Shown here: positions 1 through 6,694 of the stretch, one piece after another
Layout of the letters: each line of letters begins with the position of its first letter
Position numbering within the stretch: the first letter of the stretch is position 1
Assembly (NCBI GenBank): GCA_937900985.1
Contig: CALCGM010000561.1
Span: 1-7,839 of the forward strand
From: an uncultured Planctomycetaceae bacterium
GTDB lineage: Bacteria; Planctomycetota; Planctomycetia; Pirellulales; UBA1268
DNA: 7,839 nt
Direction: 5' to 3'
Program-made: the position numbers and the translations under genes
Notes under the pieces: generated by a model
What the model was told of the DNA's origin: nothing
What the model saw: only the letters and a program-made list of their open reading frames with translations
Database searches by the model: none

Positions 1-264
1 ACCGAGCGCCCCCACAGCGCCGGCAGCCCCGGAGAACAGGCTCCAGGCCACGCCGGTCGTGGTCCAGGAGCCTTTTTCGCCGGTGCGAAACAGCACCACC
101 AGCGGCGCGAGCACGGCGATCACAAAGTAGGCCACACCCACGCAGACAAACGGCCGCAGGGCCGAGTGCATCAGTTCGCGGCCGTGGTGGAGCACCGGGC
201 CATACATGCCCCAGCAGGCGGCGGCCATGGCGATCGCGGCAAGCATGCCGACAAGACCCATCAT
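1..264 (-). CDS. DMT/EamA-like inner-membrane protein, N-terminal 88 residues (cut by window edge)
   Basis: This is the first 88 codons of a gene that runs off the left edge. The protein starts MMGLVGMLAA and is very hydrophobic, with membrane segments at about residues 2-20, 38-59 and 72-88. A polar loop at 60-71 (RTGEKGSWTTT) separates the second and third, and the pattern GAAGAVGALG falls in the third. Alternating short helices and glycine/alanine-rich segments resemble drug/metabolite transporter (EamA-like) proteins, but only the first third or less is visible and no substrate can be named. Start choice: two ATG codons are adjacent (264 and 261). The one at 264 has an AAGGA Shine-Dalgarno sequence 8 bases upstream. 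The gene begins 67 bases after the heptosyltransferase stop on the same strand, with no visible terminator, so it is probably the next gene of the same operon. Being a real coding region is likely; the family label is tentative. Confidence 0.7.
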   Translation of the reverse strand, partial: MMGLVGMLAAIAMAAACWGMYGPVLHHGRELMHSALRPFVCVGVAYFVIAVLAPLVVLFRTGEKGSWTTTGVAWSLFSGAAGAVGALG

Positions 265-272
265 GATGTCTG

Positions 273-277
273 TCCTT
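273..277 (-). promoter_or_regulatory. Ribosome binding site of the partial membrane protein gene
   Basis: The minus strand reads AAGGA here, 8 bases before the ATG at 264. It supports 264 over the adjacent ATG at 261. Confidence 0.65.
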
Positions 278-331
278 GTGAAGGTCGTGGAGAGTGAGTT
301 GGGAGGCGGAGCATCGGGCGACTCGCGTCGC

Positions 332-1450
332 TCAGGCGACCTGGGCCACAGGCGGTGCGGCTGCCAGCCGCACCATTGCCTGCCCCACATCTTCAACGGA
401 AAGCTGCCGCATGCAATCGTGATGGCCAAGCGGACAGGTGCGGCGGCCGCAGGGAGAGCAGGGGAGATCCCGCCGCATCTCGATAAGGGCCGGGTGGTCG
501 GAGCGGCTCAGCCGCGGATCCATCGGCCCGTGCAACACAACCGTCGGCCGTGCGAAGGCCGCGGCAATATGCCGCGGGCCACTGTCGGTGCTGACGACGA
601 CGGCCGCCCGACGGATCACCGCCTTGGAGAGCCCGAAGGGAAGCTCCGCCTCCTCGGCGAGGCTCGCCACGTGGGGCGTGGCTACCGCGTCGACCAGCTG
701 CCGAGCCTCGTCGCGGTCGCCTGGTCCGCAGTGCACAAGCACCCGCGCTCCCGGCAGCCGCTCAAGTGCCAGCCGCGCCAGGGCCGCGAAGCGGTCGGCG
801 CCCCACGACTTGGCCGGGCCGTAGGCACCGTTGTCGTTGAAAACCACCAGCGGCCCGTCGCTGCCGGCCCGCCAGCCTGGAAAGCAGCGACTGAGCACGT
901 CGTCGGCCAGCCCCTCGTCAGCAGCGGTCGTCGCCAGCTCCAGCCGCAGCGGCCCCGGCGGCACGCCGAGCCGCTCAGCCAGTCGCATCGCATGCTCGGC
1001 CGTCGACGACGCTTCGATGCGGAAGCCCTTACGAGGCGGCGGCAGGGGATCGGTCAGCAGCCACCGCCGCCAGTGACGGGCGATGCCGATCCGCCGCTTG
1101 CCGCCTGCGGCGAAAGCGAGCATGCCCGAGGAGAATGAGTTGGGCACCAGCAGCACCGCATCGGCAGGATCCTGGCGAAGCCGCCGGACCACCGCCCAAA
1201 ACCGCGCCTCGGGATTCCGGCTGCGGCGGTCGTAGGGCACGACGCTGTCGAGCCAGCCGGTGCCCTCAAGCAGGCCCGCCAGCGGTGGCTTCATCACGCC
1301 GGTGATCCGCGTGAGCCCCGCGGCACGAGATTCGCGGAAATGCTCGGCGACCGCCCGCAGCATCGGCGTGCTCATCACGAGATCGCCAACCCAGCGAGGA
1401 AGCAGCACGACGATGTGGGCCGGAACGGTGTGGGCAGGAGCAGCAGTCAT
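332..1450 (-). CDS. waaF: Glycosyltransferase family 9, lipopolysaccharide heptosyltransferase II-like
   Basis: A 372-residue protein of the ADP-heptose:LPS heptosyltransferase family (GT9), the usual length for WaaF. These enzymes add a heptose from ADP-heptose to the inner core of lipopolysaccharide at the cytoplasmic face of the inner membrane. Visible landmarks: the N-terminal strand and loop LLPRWVGDLVMSTPMLRA (residues 16-33), whose Asp23 lies where the family has its conserved Asp; FNDNGAYGPAKSWGADRF (204-221), matching the family's start of the nucleotide-sugar domain; VVSTDSGPRHIAAA (285-298), the donor-binding DSG.xH motif; and a Cys cluster C331, C334, C339, C346 (CSPC...CPLGHHDCM), typical of WaaF rather than WaaC. 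The frame stays open upstream to 1657, inside the permease gene, but that extension is arginine/glycine-rich and lies before the conserved first strand, so ATG 1450 is chosen. No good Shine-Dalgarno sequence precedes it. It lies 50 bases after the permease stop, so it may depend on the upstream transcript. The exact acceptor could differ in this phylum. Confidence 0.88.
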   Translation of the reverse strand: MTAAPAHTVPAHIVVLLPRWVGDLVMSTPMLRAVAEHFRESRAAGLTRITGVMKPPLAGLLEGTGWLDSVVPYDRRSRNPEARFWAVVRRLRQDPADAVLLVPNSFSSGMLAFAAGGKRRIGIARHWRRWLLTDPLPPPRKGFRIEASSTAEHAMRLAERLGVPPGPLRLELATTAADEGLADDVLSRCFPGWRAGSDGPLVVFNDNGAYGPAKSWGADRFAALARLALERLPGARVLVHCGPGDRDEARQLVDAVATPHVASLAEEAELPFGLSKAVIRRAAVVVSTDSGPRHIAAAFARPTVVLHGPMDPRLSRSDHPALIEMRRDLPCSPCGRRTCPLGHHDCMRQLSVEDVGQAMVRLAAAPPVAQVA

Positions 1451-1500
1451 GGCGGCACCGTACCCGGCCCAGCCGCAAACCGGCAACGCCAGCCCGCCGC

Positions 1501-4500
1501 TCACCGCGGCCTTTCGGCGATCCCAGCCCGCTCGACAGCCACGATCCCGGCAAGCACCGCCGTGACAACCATCAGCCCGGCGACGCCGAGCATGCCCCCC
1601 AGCGGCGCCGCCGCCCGGCCCGACTCCAGCGCCGGCCAGAGGGCAATCAGGCCACACACGCCGCCCACGGCCACCCCGGCCACCACCAGCAGCAGCTGCT
1701 CAAGCACCACCAGATTCCGCAGCCGCGGCTGCGAAAAGCCGATCGCCCGCAGCACGGAAAAAGCCTGCCGCCGCTCAAACACGCCCTGCATCGCCACCGC
1801 CGCGATCCCCGCAGTGCCCAGCAGCAGCCCCAGCCCGCCGAGCGCCTGAAAGCCTGCCAAAAACGTGTTTTGCACCGCATACAGGCTGGCAAGCCGGTCC
1901 CGCGTGGGCTCCATCGACACCCCGTCGTCTGACCAGATCGCCTGCAGCACCTCCACCGCCTGCCCGGCGGCCGCGTCGGACGGACTGGCCACCATCGCCA
2001 TGCGGTAGCCGCTCTGGCTGGGGAAGGCGGTCGTAAACGACGCCTCCGACGTCAGCACCCAGCCCTGGAGGATGCCCGGGGCGAGCAGGCCCACGATCTC
2101 AAACTCACGAGGCTCGCCGTCGTCGCCAGGCAGCGTAAAGCGGTCGCCGACGCCGCCGAGCTTGAGGGCCCACATCGCCGTCGCCTCATCGAGGATGGCG
2201 GGAATCGGGGCAGCCTCGCCTCTGTTCTCAAGAAGCGTCCAGGGAGTGGTCTGGCCTGCGGGCAGCGGCGCATGGGCGGTGAAGCGGAAGCCGCCGCGTT
2301 CGAGCCAGGCTGGCGGCAGGCCGAGCACGGTGGGCCGCAGGGCCGCATAGAGATTCGTGCAGTCGGCAGCATCCCCGCTGCTGGCCCGAATCCGGGCGAT
2401 CTCGCAGCGGCCGAGCAGGGCGGCCTCGTCATCCAGCAGGCCGAAGGCCTCCTGGGTCTGGGGATCAAGCGGATCGACACCGGTGGGGCGGCTGAAGGAG
2501 ACGAGCATCTGCCAGCCGCCGGTGGGCGAGTCGAGCTGATCGAGGCGGCTGGGCACCGTGAGAGAAAAGGAGGAGACCGCCACGAGCAGAAAACCGGCCA
2601 CACCGAGCATCGCCACGACCACGAAGCTCCTCCCCGCCTGCTGCCGCAGGCCACCGATGGCCACCGCCAGCAGGCTCCTCTGCGGCTGCTCGCGGCGTCG
2701 CACCGCCACCAGCCACAGCCGCACGAAGAGCAGCGTACCGCCAAGCGTGAGCCCACCAGCGGCGAAGAAGCCCCCCACAGCAGCGGCCGCCGAGGCCTGC
2801 CGACTCAGCACCGCCAGCACGGCCGCGGCGAGGATCAACCCTCCCGCCAGCAGCGGCTGCAGACGGCTGACGCCCGCGGGGTGGCGGCCGGTGTCGGCCT
2901 GCCAGAGGCCCCGCAGCAGCGGCAGCGGTGGCCGCGACGCAGCTCGCACCGCCCCCTGACGAATGGCCAGCAGCGAAATCACCAGCGATGCGGCCATTCC
3001 CGCCGCCACGCTCGCGATCCCCGGCAGCGAACTGCCAAAGGCGGCCACCGAGCCCGCCGCCACACTCTCGTTCCAGGCAACGGCCAGGCCCCGCAGCAGC
3101 GCCGCTGACCAGAGCGGCCCGATCGCCGCGCCCACGGCAATCCCCGCAACCGCCGCGATCCCTCCGACGGCCAGCAGCAGCCTCGCCAGCCGTGGCGGCG
3201 GGAAGCCGATCGCCGCCAGCAGGCCCACGTCGGTTTGGCGAGTGGTCACGAGAAGGCCCAGCAGCAGCCAGAGCAGCAGCAACCCGGCAGCCACCACGAA
3301 GCTCGACAGCGCGAGAAACAGTCCGCCAAACGGCGTGGAGCCACGGGCCGCCAGCAGGGCCTCCTCCCGCAGCGGCAGCACCTTCATGCCCAGGGCTTCA
3401 GGATCGATGGCGGCCGCCAGTTCGCTGGCCACCGCCTCGGCATCCAGGCCCTCAGCCGGCAGATGCCAGGCGGTGGTGTGGCCAAAGCGGCCTGCGGCAA
3501 TGCGGCGGGCGTCGGCCAGCGTCACGAAGGCCTTGGGCGTGGCGGCATACGCCTTCCAGTAGCGGTCGTCCTGGTCGTTGGGTGGCGACGATCGCACCCG
3601 CGTGGCGTCGAACGGGAAGGGGGGATCCCAGTCGGCGATCGAGTCTTCATCCGTAACCCCTTCCACTTCCGGCACGAGGTCGCGGGCCACGGCCGCCCCT
3701 TCCATCTCCACGATGCCGGCCACCGCAAAGCGATCCTCCCGCTCGGCCACCTGCCCGTGGAGCGTCTCAGGCTCAAAGGAGCGGATCGTGATCGTGTCAC
3801 CGATCGCCACCGCCGCCCCTTGCGCGGCAAGATCGTCGGCCATCCAGCGGTTGAGCAGGATCGTGCCAGGGCGGAGCTCCCCGCCGCCGCCCGCAGCCAC
3901 CACGAGCTCGCCCGCCGGCAGCTGCAGGCCGGTCACGCCGGCGATGGTCGAGTAGGGCACGGAGCCGGCAGGCTGCCCCGGCTCGCCTCCCGCCTCGATC
4001 GACGTCGCCAAGAACATCAGCGAAGGGCTTCCGCCCAAGGGCCCCAAGACCACCTCCGCAGCGCGATCCGCCTCCGCCGGCAGGATCAGCCGTTCGCTCG
4101 TCAGCCGCAGCGTTCCGGTCGCGCCGATCTTCTCCCAGGCCAGGCCATAGTCGGCAAGCGTGGGAGCGAGCTGCTCGCGGAGCTGCTCGGCAACGGAGCC
4201 GGCCTGCGGCACACGCGCACCGCGGCTGCCGCCGGCCGCCGAGGCGAAGAGCACGTTGGCCACGGCTCCCGACCCAAGAACATCCTGGGCAACCTGCAGC
4301 GAAACCACCGCCAGGGGGCCAGTCACCTGTTCCGGGCGGAGCGAAAAGCGGCCGAGCCCCTCGTCGCCGAGCAGCAGCGTGTCGGTCAGCCGCCGGCCGC
4401 GAGAGGGCAGGGCCCGCCGGCCAAGCGGGCTGTCGGCTGGAGCCGCCGACCGCTCCGGGACGCGGAGCACCAGTGGCTCGCCGGCTGCGGCCTCAAGCGC

Positions 4501-4959
4501 CTTCGCCAGCGGTGGATTGATCGCGATGCTGTCGCTGCCGAGCTGCCCCGGCAGGGCCGGAAAGCCCAGGGCGGCTGGATCGTCACAGGCCAGCAGCGTG
4601 GCCCGTGCGCTGCGTCGCTGCCCCGAGGGCCCCGCTGGTCGATCGACCACCACGTCCAGCAGCACCGCCGGAACCAGCTGCACACTCGGGCCAGCGGCGG
4701 CCGCCAGCTCGTCTGCAAGCTGCTGCCGAAACAGGCTTTCGGAGACAACGGCCACCTCGATGCCGCCGAGCCGGCTCAGGGCCAGGCGGGCCAGGCCATG
4801 CTGCATGCTCTCGCCAACGCCAACGGCGCCGACGATCGTGGCGGTCACAATGCCGCAGGCAGCCGCGAGGGCCGCCACCGGTCGAGCCCACTGCCAGGCG
4901 AGCCGCACCGCCAGCCCAGGCAGGGTTCGAACGGCCGAGGCTGATGAGGTGGCGTTCAT
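1501..4959 (-). CDS. Large FtsX-type ABC transporter permease with two FtsX domains
   Basis: A 1152-residue integral membrane protein, partner of the ATPase encoded just upstream. Membrane segments are seen at about 27-48, 545-570, 592-620, 643-666, 702-720, 724-750, 777-800, 1038-1060, 1085-1110 and 1120-1143, ten in all. Two large extracytoplasmic regions lie at about 50-540 and 801-1035. Each FtsX domain carries the characteristic cytoplasmic turn: RQTDVGLLAAIGFPPPRL (574-591) and FERRQAFSVLRAIGFSQPRL (1061-1080). This is the duplicated YbbP-like layout rather than the four-helix MacB/LolC layout, and it is longer than E. coli YbbP (about 800 residues) because of the first external region. 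The second external region holds Cys852 and Cys867, the latter in GDAADCTNLY followed by LRPTVLGLP, a pattern I associate with large permeases of this kind. ATG 4959 overlaps the ATPase stop by 4 bases (ATGA), implying translational coupling. Mechanotransmission, lipid or lipoprotein extraction, or export are all possible; the substrate is unknown. Confidence 0.92.
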   Translation of the reverse strand: MNATSSASAVRTLPGLAVRLAWQWARPVAALAAACGIVTATIVGAVGVGESMQHGLARLALSRLGGIEVAVVSESLFRQQLADELAAAAGPSVQLVPAVLLDVVVDRPAGPSGQRRSARATLLACDDPAALGFPALPGQLGSDSIAINPPLAKALEAAAGEPLVLRVPERSAAPADSPLGRRALPSRGRRLTDTLLLGDEGLGRFSLRPEQVTGPLAVVSLQVAQDVLGSGAVANVLFASAAGGSRGARVPQAGSVAEQLREQLAPTLADYGLAWEKIGATGTLRLTSERLILPAEADRAAEVVLGPLGGSPSLMFLATSIEAGGEPGQPAGSVPYSTIAGVTGLQLPAGELVVAAGGGGELRPGTILLNRWMADDLAAQGAAVAIGDTITIRSFEPETLHGQVAEREDRFAVAGIVEMEGAAVARDLVPEVEGVTDEDSIADWDPPFPFDATRVRSSPPNDQDDRYWKAYAATPKAFVTLADARRIAAGRFGHTTAWHLPAEGLDAEAVASELAAAIDPEALGMKVLPLREEALLAARGSTPFGGLFLALSSFVVAAGLLLLWLLLGLLVTTRQTDVGLLAAIGFPPPRLARLLLAVGGIAAVAGIAVGAAIGPLWSAALLRGLAVAWNESVAAGSVAAFGSSLPGIASVAAGMAASLVISLLAIRQGAVRAASRPPLPLLRGLWQADTGRHPAGVSRLQPLLAGGLILAAAVLAVLSRQASAAAAVGGFFAAGGLTLGGTLLFVRLWLVAVRRREQPQRSLLAVAIGGLRQQAGRSFVVVAMLGVAGFLLVAVSSFSLTVPSRLDQLDSPTGGWQMLVSFSRPTGVDPLDPQTQEAFGLLDDEAALLGRCEIARIRASSGDAADCTNLYAALRPTVLGLPPAWLERGGFRFTAHAPLPAGQTTPWTLLENRGEAAPIPAILDEATAMWALKLGGVGDRFTLPGDDGEPREFEIVGLLAPGILQGWVLTSEASFTTAFPSQSGYRMAMVASPSDAAAGQAVEVLQAIWSDDGVSMEPTRDRLASLYAVQNTFLAGFQALGGLGLLLGTAGIAAVAMQGVFERRQAFSVLRAIGFSQPRLRNLVVLEQLLLVVAGVAVGGVCGLIALWPALESGRAAAPLGGMLGVAGLMVVTAVLAGIVAVERAGIAERPR

Positions 4960-5618
4960 TCCAGCATGCCGTCCACGAGTCGCCTCACCGGCCCGATGCG
5001 GGCTGCAATGCTGTCGGCGTGGGTCACCACCACGAGCATGCCGCCGGCTTCGCGGGCCATTTCGACAAGCAGATCGGTCACGCCGTCGGCGGTCTGGGAA
5101 TCGAGCTGGCCTGTCGGCTCGTCTGCCAGCAACAGCCGCGGCTCAAGCAGCATCGCTCGCGCGACAGCCACCCGCTGACGTTCGCCTCCGGAGAGCTCGC
5201 CAGGAAGATGGCCGGCCCGCTCGGCGAGGCCCACCCGCCCCAGCAGGTCGCGGCCTCGCTGCTCTTGGGCGGCTGTCACCCGTCCTGTGGCGAGCGCTGG
5301 CAGCACGACATTGTCGAGTGCCGTGCAGCCGGGGAGCAGCTGATGCTCCTGAAACACGAAGCCGACTTCGCGGTTGCGGTAGGCGGCCCGTTCCGCAGCG
5401 CCGCCGGCATACGGATCGATCCCATCGAGCCTCACCGTTCCTTCGCTGGGAATCTCCAGTCCGCCGAGCATCGCCAGCAGGGTGCTCTTGCCGGATCCAC
5501 TCGGCCCCATGATCGCCAGCGTCTCGCCGGGTGTCATCTGAAACGACACATCCCGCACCACATGCAGGTCGCCGCCGGGGGCGGGATACCGCTTGGAGAG
5601 ATGAGACACATCGAGCAT
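4956..5618 (-). CDS. ABC transporter ATP-binding protein, LolD/MacB/YbbA type
   Basis: A 220-residue cytoplasmic ATPase that powers the adjacent FtsX-type permease. All nucleotide-binding elements are intact: Walker A GPSGSGKST (38-46), Q-loop FVFQEHQ with Gln90, signature LSGGERQ (142-148), Walker B LLLADEP (162-168), D-loop GQLD (170-173) and switch His200 in VVVTHAD. The length and the HQLLPGCTALDNVVLP segment after the Q-loop are typical of the LolD/MacB/FtsE/YbbA class. Start: the frame also offers a TTG at 5627, but a GAGG Shine-Dalgarno sequence at 5629-5632 is one base from that TTG and 10 bases from ATG 5618, so 5618 is used. The stop overlaps the permease start by 4 bases. An 81-base gap separates it from the thioesterase gene; it holds a weak promoter-like pair (TTGGCC, 18 bases, TAGGCT) that I do not consider convincing. 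Assignment to LolD proper is not justified because no LolC/LolE partner is seen. Confidence 0.96.
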   Translation of the reverse strand: MLDVSHLSKRYPAPGGDLHVVRDVSFQMTPGETLAIMGPSGSGKSTLLAMLGGLEIPSEGTVRLDGIDPYAGGAAERAAYRNREVGFVFQEHQLLPGCTALDNVVLPALATGRVTAAQEQRGRDLLGRVGLAERAGHLPGELSGGERQRVAVARAMLLEPRLLLADEPTGQLDSQTADGVTDLLVEMAREAGGMLVVVTHADSIAARIGPVRRLVDGMLE

Positions 5619-5628
5619 GGGCAGCAAA

Positions 5629-5632
5629 CCTC
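5629..5632 (-). promoter_or_regulatory. Ribosome binding site that fixes the ABC ATPase start
   Basis: The minus strand reads GAGG 10 bases before ATG 5618 and only 1 base before the alternative TTG at 5627, which rules against the longer form. Confidence 0.6.
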
Positions 5633-5699
5633 GCAGGGCTCTCCAGCCTATCCCAGCCGGCCACGGTCGGCCAAAACCACCCGCGGCAGCATCGCAGAC

Positions 5700-6173
5700 C
5701 TAGGCAGGGCCCGCCGCCTCGCCCGCCGCCGGATCGGTCGGAAACGCGTAGCGGGAGAGCTTGGCGATGATCTCCTCGGGCACGAGCACCGCCTGCGGGC
5801 GGCCGCCATGCTGGAGCAGGCAACGCACCGCAACAACGCGGCCCGTGGCCACGGCCCGGCCATCGTGGGTGAAGTGAAAGCGGTAGGCCACACTGCTGCG
5901 GCCCACCTTTTCCACGCCAGCCTCGATGTCAACCACATCGCCAAACCGGATCGCCGAGCGGTAGTCGCACGACACCGACACCCGCGGCCAGCTCTCGACC
6001 GAGCCGTCGGGCATCTCGTCCATCACGGCAACGCCGGCCTCGCGAAGCAGCTCGTGCTCCACCGACTCCATCCAGAGCATGAATGAAGAAAAGTGGACGA
6101 TGCCCGCGGCATCAGTGTCGGAAAACTCCACACGGCGTCGCGTTTTCAGCGGCGATGGTGTGGATGCGTCCAA
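5700..6173 (-). CDS. 4HBT/YbgC-type hotdog-fold acyl-CoA thioesterase
   Basis: A 157-residue single hotdog-domain protein of the 4-hydroxybenzoyl-CoA thioesterase (4HBT) superfamily, which hydrolyses acyl-CoA or acyl-ACP thioesters in the cytoplasm. The diagnostic N-terminal motif is RVEFSDTDAAGIVHFSSF (residues 14-31); Asp21 aligns by position with the catalytic Asp17 of Pseudomonas 4HBT, and the following WMESVEHELLRE is the long hotdog helix. Further family-like segments are SVSCDYRSAIRFGDVVDIEA (66-85) and FHFTHDGRAVATGRVVAV (99-116). The best start is the TTG at 6173, 19 bases after the rpsR stop; a weak GAG at 6180-6182 precedes it, and the next ATG would cut off the catalytic motif. 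A GTG at about residue 15 would also leave the domain too short. The close spacing suggests co-transcription with rpsR. The natural substrate cannot be read from the sequence; YbgC-like short or long acyl-CoA activity is the usual guess. Confidence 0.9.
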   Translation of the reverse strand: MDASTPSPLKTRRRVEFSDTDAAGIVHFSSFMLWMESVEHELLREAGVAVMDEMPDGSVESWPRVSVSCDYRSAIRFGDVVDIEAGVEKVGRSSVAYRFHFTHDGRAVATGRVVAVRCLLQHGGRPQAVLVPEEIIAKLSRYAFPTDPAAGEAAGPA

Positions 6174-6192
6174 GACCAGCTCGGCAGGTGGG

Positions 6193-6468
6193 CTATTCGG
6201 AAACGTAGGGCAGCAGCGCCATAAAGCGGGCCCGCTTGACAGCGAGCGTGACCGCGTGCTGGCTCGCCGCCGTGCAGCCGCTCTTCCGACGGGAGAGCAG
6301 TTTGCCCTGCCGGTTCACCATCTTCCCGAGCAGTTCCAGATCCTTGTAGTCGACAAACATCGGACGCGGCCGAACGCCGTCGATGAAAATCGGATCCTTC
6401 TTCTTCGCCTTGATCTTGGGCTTGGCCTTGCGTTTGGCGGCCTTGGCACGGGAGCGGGGAGGAGGCAT
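6193..6468 (-). CDS. rpsR: 30S ribosomal protein bS18
   Basis: A 91-residue ribosomal protein bS18, which sits on the 30S platform beside bS6 and contacts 16S rRNA. The conserved core is clear: FVDYKDLELLGKMVNRQGK (38-56), LLSRRKSG (57-64) and the closing VKRARFMALLPY (77-88), matching the family's YKD...L..RGKI..RR.TG...QR....AIKRAR.MALLPY layout. Residues 1-37 form a Lys/Arg/Ala/Pro-rich extension, longer than in E. coli S18 (75 residues in all), probably disordered and RNA-binding. The motif normally reading TG(L)SAK.QR is altered here to SGCTAASQHAV, with a Cys65. ATG 6468 is preceded by AAGG at 6481-6484, about 12 bases away, longer than ideal. No rpsF (bS6), ssb or rplI is in the window, so rpsR is separated from its common operon partners. 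The thioesterase gene follows after 19 bases. Confidence 0.96.
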   Translation of the reverse strand: MPPPRSRAKAAKRKAKPKIKAKKKDPIFIDGVRPRPMFVDYKDLELLGKMVNRQGKLLSRRKSGCTAASQHAVTLAVKRARFMALLPYVSE

Positions 6469-6547
6469 AGACGCGTCGAACCTTCAATCAGATGGTGTTC
6501 AGAAACTGCAAGGACCAAAACATAGCGTATCGGCACACATCGTGCGA

Positions 6548-6570
6548 GCCCTCCGGTGAGGCGGAGCGGC
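6548..6570 (-). promoter_or_regulatory. Hairpin in the probable rpsR 5' leader
   Basis: On the minus strand GCC-G-CTCCG pairs with CGGAG-GGC around the 6-base loop CCTCAC, giving eight base pairs with one bulged G. It lies about 80 bases upstream of the rpsR start and just downstream of the terminator-like hairpin of the preceding gene. bS18 with bS6 is known to bind CCG-containing hairpins in leader mRNAs of many bacteria; a CCG is present at the loop edge. That this hairpin is such a site is speculation. Confidence 0.3.
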
Positions 6571-6572
6571 CA

Positions 6573-6621
6573 CAAAAGAAAGATCCGTTCGGGTCAGCAT
6601 TCAGCAGCATGACCCGAACGG
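6573..6621 (-). terminator. Intrinsic terminator of the RRM protein gene
   Basis: A perfect 12-base-pair inverted repeat (CCGTTCGGGTCA / TGACCCGAACGG, 6585-6596 with 6610-6621) encloses a 13-base loop. On the minus strand the stem is followed by ATCTTTCTTTTGTG, a T-rich tract. It lies 73 bases beyond the stop of the RRM gene and upstream of rpsR, so it should end the RRM transcript and separate the two genes, fully or in part. Confidence 0.7.
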
Positions 6622-6633
6622 AAGGACTGCATC

Positions 6634-6655
6634 ACGCGGCATGCCGCGTTTTTTT
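6634..6655 (+). terminator. Plus-strand terminator-like palindrome with T7 tract
   Basis: ACGCGGCATGCCGCGT (6634-6649) is a perfect 16-base palindrome able to form a 6-base-pair GC-rich stem with a CATG loop, followed directly by seven T residues on the plus strand (6649-6655). This is the textbook arrangement of a factor-independent terminator for rightward transcription. On the minus strand the stem is preceded by A7 and not followed by T, so it would not work well leftward. No plus-strand gene lies before it. It could end a small RNA or stop antisense transcription entering the RRM gene. It could also simply be a symmetric protein-binding site. Confidence 0.6.
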
Positions 6656-6694
6656 CGTGTCGCCGGCCACCATCGATGGGGCCGTCGTCAAATC

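Noticed and set aside
1451..1657. N-terminal extension of the heptosyltransferase frame by 69 codons
   Set aside because: It lies largely inside the permease gene, is Arg/Gly/Ala-rich without structure, and precedes the conserved first strand of the GT9 fold.
3235..4944. A 569-codon plus-strand open frame, and similar long ones at 4160-5512 and 4605-6086
   Set aside because: They are antisense to the ABC permease, ATPase and thioesterase genes, whose motifs are unambiguous. The translations are Arg/Gln/His/Pro/Ala-rich with no domain, as expected for the opposite strand of GC-rich coding DNA.
5619..5627. TTG start adding three residues to the ABC ATPase
   Set aside because: The only Shine-Dalgarno sequence is one base from it, too close to function, whereas ATG 5618 is 10 bases away.
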